A stretch of 64,000 nt of DNA from Pseudomonas sp. BSw22131 (GTDB lineage Bacteria; Pseudomonadota; Gammaproteobacteria; Pseudomonadales; Pseudomonadaceae). This document shows positions 10,058-19,063 of the stretch, one piece after another. The translations under genes were made by a program, and so were the position numbers. Where the stretch lies: positions 2,356,001-2,420,000 of the forward strand of contig NZ_CP113949.1 of the NCBI RefSeq assembly GCF_026810445.1, written 5' to 3'. The notes below the pieces were generated by a model, which saw only the letters and a list, made by a program, of their open reading frames with translations, did no database searches and was not told the origin of the DNA. The stretch's first letter is position 1. Each line of letters begins with the position of its first letter.

Positions 10058-10579
10058 ATGTCTGCTCATCTGAAACTATTAGCGGGGTTGATCGCGTTGG
10101 GGTTGAGTGCCTCCGTGATGGCTGCACCGGAGGGTCACGTCGATATGGGGCACGCCTCGACCGCTGCTCGGGCCATCCGTACTGTCGAGATGACGCTCGG
10201 TGATATGTATTTCGAGCCCAAATCGCTTCAGGTGAAAGCCGGCGAAACCGTACGTTTTGTGCTGGTCAACAAAGGTCAATTGCTGCATGAGTTCAACCTG
10301 GGGGATGCGTCGATGCACGCCGAGCATCAGCAGGAAATGCTCAAGATGCAACAAAGCGGCATGCTGACGCCCACCGGCATGAATCATCAAAGCGCGGACC
10401 ACGGCAATCTGGAGGGGATGGCCATGAAACACGACGATCCCAACAGCGTGCTGGTGGAGCCCGGTAAAACCGCAGAGCTGACGTGGACATTCGCCAAAGC
10501 GGGCAATCTGGAATTCGCCTGCAATATCCCGGGGCACTACCAGGCGGGGATGGTCGGCAAGCTGGCGATAACTCCGTAA
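10058..10579 (+). CDS. periplasmic cupredoxin-domain protein
   Basis: 173 residues with a signal peptide (SAHLKLLAGLIALGLSASVMAA). The mature domain is a type-1 copper fold: EVxxGDMYFEPKSLQVKAGETVRFVLVNKG..LHEFNLG gives the first His ligand, and the C-terminal FACNIPGHYQAGMVG supplies Cys, His and Met. Between them lies a Met/His-rich insert (about 85-130, with several HQ, MKM and MNH groups), which suggests binding of additional copper ions. ATG 10058 is supported by GGAG seven bases upstream. Divergent from the heavy-metal regulator, it is probably a periplasmic copper tolerance protein. Confidence 0.88.
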   Translation: MSAHLKLLAGLIALGLSASVMAAPEGHVDMGHASTAARAIRTVEMTLGDMYFEPKSLQVKAGETVRFVLVNKGQLLHEFNLGDASMHAEHQQEMLKMQQSGMLTPTGMNHQSADHGNLEGMAMKHDDPNSVLVEPGKTAELTWTFAKAGNLEFACNIPGHYQAGMVGKLAITP

Positions 10580-10669
10580 CGCACGAACACGGGGCTGAAA
10601 GCCTGGGCCAAACCCTATAAACTCGACGGCCTTGGTTTTCATCTCCGCCTTCAGATTTCAGGTCTCCTC

Positions 10670-11500
10670 ATGCATCCCGCAGCCGAACACTCGCCGCTGG
10701 GCAAGTCCAGTGAATACATCGCCACTTACACGCCGTCCTTGCTGTTCCCGATCCCTCGCGCCGCCAAATGGGCGGAGCTGGGGCTGACAGCCGAGACGCT
10801 GCCGTATAAGGGCGTGGATTTCTGGAATTGCTACGAACTGTCGTGGTTGCTCCCGTCCGGTAAGCCGGTGGTCGCCATCGGTGAGTTCGCCATCCCCGCA
10901 GACTCACCCAACATCATTGAGTCCAAGTCTTTCAAGCTTTACCTCAACTCGTTGAACCAGACGCGGTTTGCCGAACGCAGCGAACTGATTGCGACCCTGG
11001 AAAGGGATCTGTCTGCCGCCGCCGGCAAACCAGTCGGCGTGAGGATTCGCAGCCTGAAAGAGATCGAGAGCGAGGGCATCGTCGCGGTGGCGGGGGAGTG
11101 CATCGATGATCTGGACATCAGCATCAACAGTTACGACCGTCCGCAGCCAGAGTTGCTGCGGTGTGATGAGTCCCGCACAGTCGAAGAATCCCTGCACAGT
11201 CATTTGCTCAAATCCAACTGCCCGGTGACCAGTCAGCCTGACTGGGGCAGCGTTGCCGTCAGTTATCGTGGCGCGGCGCTGGAACATGCGAGCTTTTTGG
11301 CCTACATCGTCAGCTTCCGTCAGCATTCGGATTTTCACGAACAATGCGTAGAGCGGATCTTCATGGACCTGCAGCAATTGTTGAAGCCGGAGAGATTGAC
11401 CGTGTCCGCGCGTTACGTGCGACGCGGCGGGCTGGACATCAACCCGTACCGCAGCACTGAAACGCTGACGTTTGAAAACGGGCGGCTGGCGCGGCAGTAG
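10670..11500 (+). CDS. queF: NADPH-dependent 7-cyano-7-deazaguanine reductase
   Basis: 276 residues, the long two-domain (YqcD) form of QueF found in gammaproteobacteria. It reduces preQ0 nitrile to preQ1 amine in queuosine biosynthesis. Recognisable are [13 protein letters not shown], the QueF motif [17 protein letters not shown] that binds NADPH, and the catalytic cysteine in [16 protein letters not shown], followed by [27 protein letters not shown] containing the substrate-binding Glu and His. It is monocistronic, with REP-like elements downstream. Confidence 0.96.
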   Translation: MHPAAEHSPLGKSSEYIATYTPSLLFPIPRAAKWAELGLTAETLPYKGVDFWNCYELSWLLPSGKPVVAIGEFAIPADSPNIIESKSFKLYLNSLNQTRFAERSELIATLERDLSAAAGKPVGVRIRSLKEIESEGIVAVAGECIDDLDISINSYDRPQPELLRCDESRTVEESLHSHLLKSNCPVTSQPDWGSVAVSYRGAALEHASFLAYIVSFRQHSDFHEQCVERIFMDLQQLLKPERLTVSARYVRRGGLDINPYRSTETLTFENGRLARQ

Positions 11501-11564
11501 ACGTCAGTGTTCTGCCGGGGCCAGCTGGCTGGACGTTTTGCGGGTTGAATCAACCTTGCCGCCT

Positions 11565-11663
11565 GGCGAACGAATTCGCTCCTACAGAAGATAAAACGCG
11601 CCAGTCGTTGATGTGCGCATTGCAGGATGCCCATATCCGTATGAGCCAACTCGTTGGCGAGCC
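11565..11663. repeat. pair of REP-like elements
   Basis: Two short palindromic elements lie in the queF / DUF4404 gap: 11565-11587 (core GCGAACGAATTCGC followed by TCCTACAG) and 11645-11663 (GCCAACTCGTTGGCGAG...). They resemble Pseudomonas repetitive extragenic palindromes and are related to the pair at 43697-43777. They may form 3'-end hairpins for the convergent genes. Confidence 0.6.
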
Positions 11664-11691
11664 TTTCAGGCGGTGGGGATTGGGTAAAGCT

Positions 11692-11955
11692 TCAGATGCC
11701 GATGTTGCCCAGGGTCTGGACAATATTGCGCAAGGTGCCGGCAATACCGGGATGCTCCAGCTCAAAGCGTTCCACTGCCAGGTTCACGCCGTCTGAGAGG
11801 CTGCTGTCTTGAGTTTTGGTTTCCAGTTCGATCTGCGACTGAATCTGCGCCATCAGGTCGTGCAGGTTGTCGCGCTCTGCCTCAGTCATAGGCGGATTCT
11901 GATCAAGTTGCTCGCGCAAGGTGTTGAGTTGTTCTTGCAGTTCGCGGGCGGGCAT
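11692..11955 (-). CDS. DUF4404 family small helical protein
   Basis: 87 residues beginning MPARELQEQLNTLREQLDQ, almost entirely helical and charged, with a PPMTEAERDNLHDLMAQIQSQIELE centre and a C-terminal HPGIAGTLRNIVQTLGNIGI segment. It matches my memory of the small DUF4404 proteins that lie beside queF in Pseudomonas. Function unknown; likely a cytosolic coiled-coil oligomer. An upstream AGGGAGCACC gives a good ribosome binding site. Confidence 0.75.
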   Translation of the reverse strand: MPARELQEQLNTLREQLDQNPPMTEAERDNLHDLMAQIQSQIELETKTQDSSLSDGVNLAVERFELEHPGIAGTLRNIVQTLGNIGI

Positions 11956-12070
11956 AGGGTGCTCCCTTTATGGATAGTCTCAGCATGGACCTCGACGCCT
12001 TGGCAAAGGTCCGTATGGCATCAAGACTAATCCACTCAGCGCCAACCTGCATGATGTCGATCAAGGCCAT

Positions 12071-12718
12071 TTACGGTTTTTCGGATTTCAGTCGGCGAAG
12101 CGCAATGTCAGCCAGGCATGATTCGAGTTCGCCGAGGTGATCGATTACGGAATGCGCGCCCAACTCGTAAAGCTTCAGCGTTGCTTTGGTGCGCAGTTGC
12201 TCGCGCTCTTTGTCGGTAAATGCCTGCCACTGCGCAGGAGAGGCGCCGCAGAGGGGTCCACTGGAGGCGATCCCGACTGTCCATAATCCGGCGTTTAGCC
12301 CGGACTTGAGCAAGCGTGGATCTCCGCTGACCAGTACGCATCCATCGAGCTGCGCCACGTTCAGACTCATCAGCGCGTCCCAGCAGGCGTGTGGCGCAGG
12401 CCAGCTGTTGTGCATGCCGGAGGTGGCGTGAACCCATCCTTGCAGCGGCTCGGCAAGCGTCCGGGTAATCGCAGCGGGCAGTTCATCGATCCATGCGCAG
12501 GGCACATTTTGCTTTTTCAAGGATTTGAGGACGGCGAGTGCGCCCTGCGTGGCAATCGCGCACTCGGCCGTGCGTGCTGCCAGTTCGGCTGAAATCATTT
12601 GTTTCGATTCTTTTACGTTCAGTGCCTTTGCCTGTGCACCGAAGTCAACAAGACAGCCGCTCAGACCAAAGAGCACAGCGGTAAAAGAGGGTTCGGGTAC
12701 GGCGACGGGGGCGAGCAT
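12071..12718 (-). CDS. phosphonatase-like HAD protein with degenerate motif I
   Basis: 215 residues from ATG 12718, which has GAGGG upstream; the frame is open to a TTG at 12733 but that start is weaker. The overall plan follows phosphonoacetaldehyde hydrolase-like HAD proteins: an N-terminal strand, a helical cap (residues ~20-100) and GCVLVSGDPRLLKSGLNAGLWTVGI, matching the family's late GD..P...GLNAGMWTVG motif. The N-terminal nucleophile motif, normally DxAGT, reads LFGLSGCLVD, so the catalytic Asp is gone. Hydrolase activity is therefore doubtful. It lies between the DUF4404 gene and mlaA, as in other pseudomonads. Confidence 0.75.
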   Translation of the reverse strand: MLAPVAVPEPSFTAVLFGLSGCLVDFGAQAKALNVKESKQMISAELAARTAECAIATQGALAVLKSLKKQNVPCAWIDELPAAITRTLAEPLQGWVHATSGMHNSWPAPHACWDALMSLNVAQLDGCVLVSGDPRLLKSGLNAGLWTVGIASSGPLCGASPAQWQAFTDKEREQLRTKATLKLYELGAHSVIDHLGELESCLADIALRRLKSEKP

Positions 12719-12921
12719 GGGTTTCCCTCTCAAATAGAGGTGAAACTAAGGCTTTCAGATGACAGTCCGATGACGGCTGCGTGACCGTGGGCGCCGCTGT
12801 GCAAGGTGCCGGGTAAAACCTTAGGTGTTGGCGACGTAAATCATCGCGGAACGCTTTATACTCGCCACTTTGGTTTGGGGGCGTAGCGCCCGCTTCATAA
12901 CTTTGACTAGGAGTGTCAGCT

Positions 12922-13623
12922 ATGCCCGTAACCGGTGCAGGCTTTTTGGATCGTCTGGCTAAGCTTTGTTTTTGTGCCGGTGTTGCACTGGTCCCGATGG
13001 CCGCTCATGCCGCTGAAGAAGACCCGTGGGAAGGCGTCAACCGTGCCATCTTCCGCTTCAACGACACCCTCGACACGTATGCACTGAAGCCGATTGCCCA
13101 GGGTTACGAGTTCATCACGCCGCAGTTTCTGGAAGACGGCATTCACAATATGTTCAAGAACGTCGGCGACGTGACCAACCTCGCCAACGACGTTATGCAG
13201 GCCAAGCCGGCAGCCGCAGGCGTCGACACTGCCCGTATCATCTTCAACACCACCTTCGGTCTTGCAGGATTCTTCGATGTTGGCACCAAGATGGGCCTGC
13301 AGCGTAATGACGAAGACTTCGGTCAGACCCTTGGCTATTGGGGTCTACCCAGCGGCCCGTTCGTGATGCTGCCCTTCTTCGGTCCAAGTACCGTGCGTGA
13401 TGCCTTCGCCAAATATCCCGACACCTACACCTCGCCGTATCGCTACATCGACCACGTGCCGACCCGCAATACCTTGCTGGGCGTGAACGTTGTGGACACT
13501 CGTGCGAGCCTGTTGTCGGCAGAGAAGCTGATCAATGGCGACAAGTACATCTTCATCCGCAACGCTTACTTGCAGAACCGCGAGTTCAAGGTGAAGGATG
13601 GCAAGGTTGTCGACGATTTCTGA
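12922..13623 (+). CDS. mlaA: MlaA/VacJ family outer-membrane lipid asymmetry protein
   Basis: 233 residues. MlaA pulls mislocalised phospholipids from the outer leaflet of the outer membrane and passes them to the Mla pathway. The family signature is clear: EDPWEGVNRAIFRFND near residue 33, then helical amphipathic segments, GLAGFFDVGTKMGL, and DFGQTLGYWGLPSGPFVMLPFFGPSTVRDAF. ATG 12922 has AGGAG eight bases upstream; a GTG at 12913 would overlap that site. The signal peptide ends MAAHAAEED, a signal-peptidase-I-like site; I see no canonical lipobox. An intrinsic terminator follows. Confidence 0.92.
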   Translation: MPVTGAGFLDRLAKLCFCAGVALVPMAAHAAEEDPWEGVNRAIFRFNDTLDTYALKPIAQGYEFITPQFLEDGIHNMFKNVGDVTNLANDVMQAKPAAAGVDTARIIFNTTFGLAGFFDVGTKMGLQRNDEDFGQTLGYWGLPSGPFVMLPFFGPSTVRDAFAKYPDTYTSPYRYIDHVPTRNTLLGVNVVDTRASLLSAEKLINGDKYIFIRNAYLQNREFKVKDGKVVDDF

Positions 13624-13649
13624 TTGATCGACTTCGATTGACAGATGCA

Positions 13650-13678
13650 AAAAAGGCGACTCATCGGGTCGCCTTTTT
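13650..13678. terminator. bidirectional intrinsic terminator after mlaA
   Basis: Inverted repeat AAAAAGGCGAC (13650-13660) with GTCGCCTTTTT (13668-13678), a 7-base loop and an A-tract/T-tract on the two sides. It can serve mlaA and the convergent PilZ gene. Confidence 0.85.
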
Positions 13679-13723
13679 CATGCCTGTCATTTGCGAAATC
13701 TGTGAACCAGTTCCGCCCGGTCT

Positions 13724-14023
13724 TCAATTCATCTTTAGAATCGTCAGCCCCAGTTTCTGTCCGCCCTCTTCCAGGTCAGCGAGCCAAACCACCTCGGTGT
13801 CGGCTTCCAGCCCCTTGAGCGCGGCGTGCTCCGATTCGATGCGCACGCTGATTTGATCGCCGACCTTGAATGCGCGCTGGGCCTCTATCTGCATGCCTGA
13901 GCTGGATAAATCCACGCAAACGGCGGGTATGATCTGGCCTGCGTAAAGCAGACTTACATCAGCATCGACTCGCATTCGGATGTAGTCACGTTTCTCGTCG
14001 TAGTCACGATCATTCTGGCCCAT
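13724..14023 (-). CDS. single-domain PilZ protein (c-di-GMP receptor candidate)
   Basis: 99 residues, just one PilZ domain. The N-terminal switch region KRDYIRMRVDADVSL has RxxxR, and the beta-barrel carries VDLSSSGMQIEA, the D-x-S-x-x-G element; both c-di-GMP-binding motifs are therefore present. No effector domain is fused, so it presumably acts by contacting a partner protein. It is divergent from the rssB-like gene across a ~266-bp intergenic region in which I find no other gene. Confidence 0.88.
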   Translation of the reverse strand: MGQNDRDYDEKRDYIRMRVDADVSLLYAGQIIPAVCVDLSSSGMQIEAQRAFKVGDQISVRIESEHAALKGLEADTEVVWLADLEEGGQKLGLTILKMN

Positions 14024-14289
14024 GGGATATCCTTCGTTTTCGTTGCTGAATTAACCGTTCTTATAACTCTCGGCGATTTACGATGTAAAGACGCAAACCG
14101 ACCGTTGGAGCACGCTTGAAACGCCCGGCGGATGGGAGTACCGTCTGCGCCTTGAAGGGCACCTCTGTAATGCGCTGCGCGCGACCAAAAATCCGCGCGC
14201 TTGGGTCAGAGAGGCTAGAAGCGAATCCAGTACGCGGTCAGACACCAAACGACCGTCTACGCCAACCTAATCTGGCGCCGTTTGCCCAC

Positions 14290-15471
14290 ATGCAAAAAAC
14301 CAGTGCCACGCTGCTGATAATCGATGACGACGAAGTAGTGCGCGCGAGTCTCGCGGCCTATTTGGAAGACAGTGGATTCAGCGTCCTGCAGGCCAGCAAT
14401 GGCCAACAGGGTCTGCAGACCTTCGAGCAAAACACGCCTGATCTGGTGATCTGCGACCTGCGCATGCCCCAGGTGGGTGGCCTTGAGCTGATCCGTCAGG
14501 TGACCAGTATCGCCCCGGAAACACCGGTGATAGTGGTATCGGGTGCCGGCGTGATGAGCGATGCCGTCGAAGCATTGCGTCTTGGCGCTGCCGACTACCT
14601 GATCAAGCCTCTCGAAGACCTCGCCGTACTGGAGCACTCTGTGCGCCGGGCACTGGACCGCGCTCGTCTGTTGCAGGAAAACGAGCTTTATCGGCAAAAG
14701 CTGGAAACGGCCAACCGCGAGCTTGAAGCCAGCCTTCACCTGCTACAGGAAGATCAGGACGCGGGTCGACAGGTTCAGATGAACATGTTGCCCACCAATC
14801 CGTGGGCCATAGACGACTTTGAGTTTGAACACGAGATAATCCCGTCGCTGTATCTGTCGGGTGATTTCGTCGATTACTTTCGTGTCGACGAACGCCGGGT
14901 GGCGTTTTATCTGGCCGACGTCTCAGGCCACGGTGCTTCCTCAGCGTTTATCACTGTGTTGTTGAAGTTCATGACTACGCGGCTGCTGTTCGAGTCCAGG
15001 CGTGGCGGCACGTTACCGGAGTTCAAGCCTTCTGATGTCCTTGGCCATATCAATCGCGGATTGATCAGCTGCAAGCTGGGCAAGCACGTGACGATGGTCG
15101 GCGGGGTTATCGACGAAGACACCGGGCAACTTACCTACAGCGTGGGCGGCCATTTGCCGCTGCCCGTGCTGTACACGCCCACCGAGACCCGTTATCTGGA
15201 TGGTCGCGGTTTGCCCGTCGGGATTTTCAATGAAGCGACCTACACCGATCATGTGCTTGACCTGCCTGAGTCCTTTAGTCTGACGCTCTTGTCTGATGGG
15301 ATTCTGGACCTTCTGCCAGGTGATACACTCAAAGAGAAAGAGGCCGCATTGCCAGAACTGGTGAAAGCGGCAGGCGGGAGCCTGGATGGCTTGCGCCGCA
15401 AGTTTGGATTGGCCACACTCGGGGAGATGCCGGATGATATCGCCTTGTTAGTGTTGAGCAGGAACCTTTAA
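14290..15471 (+). CDS. rssB: RssB-family response regulator with PP2C-like phosphatase domain
   Basis: 393 residues from ATG 14290; the frame is open further upstream, but the receiver domain begins directly here (TLLIIDDDEVVRASL). Phospho-acceptor Asp is in LVICDLRMPQVGG and Lys in DYLIKPLED. A coiled linker (~130-165) leads to a PP2C/SpoIIE-like domain with LADVSGHGASSAFITVLLKFM, VGGHLPLPVLY, LLSDGILDLLP and DDIALLVLSR. In Pseudomonas this protein pairs with a STAS anti-sigma antagonist in control of the general stress sigma factor RpoS. The stop overlaps the rssC start (TAATG). Confidence 0.9.
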   Translation: MQKTSATLLIIDDDEVVRASLAAYLEDSGFSVLQASNGQQGLQTFEQNTPDLVICDLRMPQVGGLELIRQVTSIAPETPVIVVSGAGVMSDAVEALRLGAADYLIKPLEDLAVLEHSVRRALDRARLLQENELYRQKLETANRELEASLHLLQEDQDAGRQVQMNMLPTNPWAIDDFEFEHEIIPSLYLSGDFVDYFRVDERRVAFYLADVSGHGASSAFITVLLKFMTTRLLFESRRGGTLPEFKPSDVLGHINRGLISCKLGKHVTMVGGVIDEDTGQLTYSVGGHLPLPVLYTPTETRYLDGRGLPVGIFNEATYTDHVLDLPESFSLTLLSDGILDLLPGDTLKEKEAALPELVKAAGGSLDGLRRKFGLATLGEMPDDIALLVLSRNL

Positions 15472-15953
15472 TGAGTACCGGTAGAATCCAGTTTGCCGAG
15501 CAAGACGGCACGTTCGTCCTCAAATTCGTGGGTGAAGTGCGTTTGACGCTATGTTCGGCCTTGGATGCGACAATCGAGCGTATCTTCACGGCGTTGAATT
15601 TTTCGACGGTGGTGATAGACCTCACTGAAACCCGCAGCATTGACAGCACTACGCTTGGTTTATTGGCGAAGCTGTCCATTTTGTCGCGTCAAAAAGTCGG
15701 GCTTTTGCCGACGGTGGTGACGACCCACGAGGACATCACCCGTCTGCTCCAGTCGATGGGCTTCGATCAGGTCTTCAATATCGTAGACCGGCCTATGACG
15801 CGGCCTGAATGCCTCACGGACTTACCCTCGCAGGATCAATGCGAAGAGGTGGTGAAGGCGAAAGTGTTGGAGGCGCACAAGATCCTCATGGGCCTGAACG
15901 ATTCCAATCGCGAAGCGTTCCACGACCTGGTGAACGCGCTCGAGCGTCACTGA
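15471..15953 (+). CDS. rssC: STAS-domain anti-sigma factor antagonist
   Basis: 160 residues. The N-terminal ~100 residues form a STAS domain, with VVIDLTETRSIDSTTLGLLAKLS containing the conserved D-S-x-x-L motif whose Ser is the phosphorylation site in SpoIIAA-like proteins. The C-terminal ~55 residues are helical. It is translationally coupled to the upstream PP2C-type regulator, which is the probable phosphatase acting on it. The pair corresponds to RssB/RssC of Pseudomonas. A strong terminator follows. Confidence 0.9.
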   Translation: MSTGRIQFAEQDGTFVLKFVGEVRLTLCSALDATIERIFTALNFSTVVIDLTETRSIDSTTLGLLAKLSILSRQKVGLLPTVVTTHEDITRLLQSMGFDQVFNIVDRPMTRPECLTDLPSQDQCEEVVKAKVLEAHKILMGLNDSNREAFHDLVNALERH

Positions 15954-16026
15954 TCCATCTGGCGCTATCTGCGCATCCCGTCTTCGTAAATACTCCGTTT
16001 TATAAATCGTATAAATCGTGAGTATG

Positions 16027-16062
16027 AAAAAGGGCGACATCCTTGAGGATGTCGCCCTTTTT
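16027..16062. terminator. strong bidirectional intrinsic terminator
   Basis: A 16-bp stem AAAAAGGGCGACATCC (16027-16042) with its complement (16047-16062) and a 4-base loop, flanked by an A-run and a T-run. It lies between the convergent rssC and tal genes and can end transcription from both. Confidence 0.93.
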
Positions 16063-16077
16063 TGCGTTTCCGGGTGA

Positions 16078-17004
16078 TTACTTCTTGGCTGACAGCAATG
16101 CCTCGAGTTTTTCCTGGTCACGGGCGAACTGACGAATGCCTTCTGCCAGTTTTTCGGTGGCCATTGCATCCTCGTTCGAGGCCCAGCGGAACTGGCTCTC
16201 GTTCAGGGTCTGACGCGCTTCGCCACCTTTGCCTGGAGCCAGTTTGCGCTCAAGGGTGCCATTGTCTTCAGCGAGCTTTTGCAGCAAGTCAGGGCTGATG
16301 GTCAGGCGGTCGCAGCCGGCGAGTTCTTCGATCTGGCTGAGGTTGCGGAAGCTGGCGCCCATGACCACGGTTTTGTAGTCATTGGCCTTGTAGTAGTTGT
16401 AGATACGGCTGACGGACTTGACGCCCGGGTCTTCGGCACCAACGTAATCCTTGCCTTCTGCCTTTTTGTACCAGTCGTAGATACGGCCTACGAACGGCGA
16501 AATCAGGAACACGCCAGCGTCTGCACACGCTTGAGCCTGTGCGAAGGAGAACAGCAGCGTCAGGTTGCACTGAATGCCTTTCTTCTCCAGCACTTCCGCG
16601 GCCTTGATGCCTTCCCATGTCGAAGCCAGTTTGATCAGGATGCGCTCGCGGCCGATGCCGAACTCTTCGTACAGGCCGACGATGCGCTCTGCACGCGCGA
16701 TACAGGCATGGGTGTCGAACGAGATGCGCGCGTCGACTTCAGTCGATACGCGACCGGGTACCACTTTGAGAATCTCCCGGCCAATGGCGACGGCGAAGCG
16801 GTCGCTTGCCAGGTCGATGTCGCCGTTACTGCCGCTGAAGGCTTCCTTCAGGCGGTCGGCGTTGCTGTCGCTCGAAGCAGCTTTGAGCAGCAGGGAAGGG
16901 TTGGTGGTGGCATCGACCGGCTTGAGTTTCTCGATGGCTGCGAAGTCGCCGGTATCGGCAACGACGGTAGTGATTTGTTTGAGTTGTTCCAGCTTGGAAG
17001 TCAT
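16078..17004 (-). CDS. tal: transaldolase
   Basis: 308 residues. It transfers a dihydroxyacetone unit between sedoheptulose-7-phosphate and glyceraldehyde-3-phosphate in the non-oxidative pentose phosphate pathway. It has the TalB-type N-terminus [50 protein letters not shown] with the Schiff-base Lys, and [11 protein letters not shown]. The frame continues upstream of ATG 17004 for 30 codons, but alignment to the family fixes the start here. In other Pseudomonas tal is adjacent to dusA; here ~21 kb separates them. Confidence 0.96.
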   Translation of the reverse strand: MTSKLEQLKQITTVVADTGDFAAIEKLKPVDATTNPSLLLKAASSDSNADRLKEAFSGSNGDIDLASDRFAVAIGREILKVVPGRVSTEVDARISFDTHACIARAERIVGLYEEFGIGRERILIKLASTWEGIKAAEVLEKKGIQCNLTLLFSFAQAQACADAGVFLISPFVGRIYDWYKKAEGKDYVGAEDPGVKSVSRIYNYYKANDYKTVVMGASFRNLSQIEELAGCDRLTISPDLLQKLAEDNGTLERKLAPGKGGEARQTLNESQFRWASNEDAMATEKLAEGIRQFARDQEKLEALLSAKK

Positions 17005-17323
17005 GAGCGTGCTCTGTCCTGTGGGTTTGATGACATTACCCGAGCGCTGCCGGTCACTCAAGGGCGTAGACCTAACGTACGCAGCTGATTTCATGGCGCG
17101 CGTTTGCGCAAACGTGCGGCCTGCGTATCAGCCACGGATACCGCCGGTAAGGCGTTTTTCAGTCGCTTGCCCGGCGGAGTCGTTATCGATGCCCGAGACG
17201 GCGAATGCTCGATTCAGATTGAGTTTGAGCGCAGTGGAGGCTGCTTGTTCCCCGCAGATTTTATCGGCACGTCAATGACCGGCGCAGCATGCGACTCAAG
17301 TGCCGTGCCGGTATCCGTTTAAC
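17005..17323. other. intergenic region between tal and the pxp operon
   Basis: This 319-bp gap holds the tal promoter and the 3' end of the pxp operon. A 72-codon frame (17104-17322, + strand, TTG start) has no ribosome binding site and no recognisable family, so it is not called. No terminator hairpin stands out. Confidence 0.5.
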
Positions 17324-19063
17324 TCAGGCAGACGTTTTTATATGGCCAATAACCGAGCCGGCTTCAAAATACGCACCGGCCTGTTCAGTGATCTGCACCC
17401 TGCCGTCACAGGGAGCGGCAATCGACGTTTCCATCTTCATCGCTTCTACAACCGCAATCACCTGGCCTGCAGTTACCGACTCGCCGTCTTCGACCACCCA
17501 GGTGTGGAGATTCCCCGCCACTGACGTGATGACTGCACTTGGATCAGCTACTTCGGTTGCAGCTAGTTTTTCCGTGGCTGTGCTTTCTTCCTTCATGCTG
17601 AAGCCGCGCAAGAGCGTGGCGGGCAGGCCCAGGTCGTGGCGCTTGCCGTCGATCTCGATGAACGTGCGCAGCACCTCAGGGTCGGCCGATGCGGCGCTGC
17701 GCGGGACGATAGTGATCTGCTCGGCGAAATCAGTCTCGATCCAGCGCGTGTGGACGGCGAAGCGATCAGCACCGGTGAAGTCTGCATGGTCCATCACGGC
17801 CCGGTGAAAAGGCAGCACCGAGGCGATTCCCTCGATGTTGAACTCAGCAAGGGCGCGGCGGGCACGTGCAATGGCCTGCTCACGGGTCGCACCGCTGACG
17901 ATCAGTTTGGCCATCATCGAGTCGAAGGTGCTGGGCACTTGTGAGCCGCTGACCACGCCGCTGTCCAGGCGTACGCCCGGCCCCGAGGGCGGGTGGAAAA
18001 CGGTGATGTGTCCGGGTGTGGGCAGGAATCCTTTGCCTGCGTCTTCTGCGTTGATACGAAACTCGAAACTATGCCCGCGCGGGATTGGCGTTTCGCTGAA
18101 CGACAATGGCAGACCGTCGGCGATGCGCAGTTGCTCGATCACCAGATCGATGCCGGTGGTTTCTTCTGTCACCGGGTGTTCGACCTGCAAGCGCGTATTG
18201 ACCTCAAGAAACGACAGTGTGCCATCCTGACTCAGCAGGAACTCCACGGTGCCCGCGCCCACATAATTGGCCTTGGCGCAAATATCGTGGGCGGCCTGGT
18301 GGATGCGTTGGCGCTGTTGGTCGTTGATGAACGGCGCGGGTGCTTCCTCCACCAGCTTCTGGTTGCGACGCTGCAGCGAGCAATCACGGGTACCGACCAC
18401 AACAACCTTGCCGTGCTTGTCGGCCATTATCTGCGCTTCGATGTGACGAGGGCGATCGAGGAACTGCTCGACGAAACATTCCCCACGGCCGAAGGCCGCT
18501 TCTGCTTCGCGCACGGCTGAGGCGAACAATTCCGCCACCTCATCCAGCCGCCACGCGACTTTCATGCCCCGTCCACCGCCACCGAAGGCCGCCTTGATGG
18601 CAATCGGCAGGCCATGCTGTTCGGCAAAGGCCAGCACTTGGGCTGCGTTTTCAACCGGGCCGGGAGTGCCGGCCACCAGCGGTGCACCGACCAACTGGGC
18701 CAGCTTGCGCGCCTCGACTTTGTCGCCCAGCACGTCAATGGTCTCGGGGTTGGGGCCGACCCAGATAAAACCGGCGTCGATTACCGCGCGAGCGAAGTCG
18801 GCGCGCTCAGACAAAAAGCCATAGCCCGGATGCACGGCGTCGGCACCGCTGCGTTTGGCGATGGCGAGCAGTTTTTCGATATTCAGGTAGGTCTCTGCCG
18901 GGCGTTGGCCGTCGAGAGAAAAAGCTTCGTCGGCTACCTGCACATGCAGCGCGTCGATGTCGGCGTCGGCATAGACGGCGACAGACTGAACACCGTAGTC
19001 GCGGCAGGCGCGAGCGATGCGTACGGCGATTTCACCACGGTTGGCGATCAATAATTTTTTCAT
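17324..19063 (-). CDS. biotin carboxylase with C-terminal biotinyl domain
   Basis: 579 residues. The N-terminal ~450 form a biotin carboxylase (ATP-grasp) domain: [55 protein letters not shown] and [16 protein letters not shown]. The last ~70 residues are a biotinyl carrier with the EAMKMETS lysine. It is labelled as an acyl-CoA carboxylase alpha subunit in many genomes, but no carboxyltransferase beta subunit is present. Its partner is the adjacent PxpBC fusion, with which it overlaps by four bases; PxpB/PxpC correspond to the carboxyltransferase part of urea carboxylase. It may therefore be part of a urea-carboxylase-like complex or help 5-oxoproline use. Confidence 0.88.
   Translation of the reverse strand: MKKLLIANRGEIAVRIARACRDYGVQSVAVYADADIDALHVQVADEAFSLDGQRPAETYLNIEKLLAIAKRSGADAVHPGYGFLSERADFARAVIDAGFIWVGPNPETIDVLGDKVEARKLAQLVGAPLVAGTPGPVENAAQVLAFAEQHGLPIAIKAAFGGGGRGMKVAWRLDEVAELFASAVREAEAAFGRGECFVEQFLDRPRHIEAQIMADKHGKVVVVGTRDCSLQRRNQKLVEEAPAPFINDQQRQRIHQAAHDICAKANYVGAGTVEFLLSQDGTLSFLEVNTRLQVEHPVTEETTGIDLVIEQLRIADGLPLSFSETPIPRGHSFEFRINAEDAGKGFLPTPGHITVFHPPSGPGVRLDSGVVSGSQVPSTFDSMMAKLIVSGATREQAIARARRALAEFNIEGIASVLPFHRAVMDHADFTGADRFAVHTRWIETDFAEQITIVPRSAASADPEVLRTFIEIDGKRHDLGLPATLLRGFSMKEESTATEKLAATEVADPSAVITSVAGNLHTWVVEDGESVTAGQVIAVVEAMKMETSIAAPCDGRVQITEQAGAYFEAGSVIGHIKTSA

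Noticed and set aside
17104..17322. 72-codon frame between tal and the biotin carboxylase
   Set aside because: TTG start, no ribosome binding site and no recognisable family.
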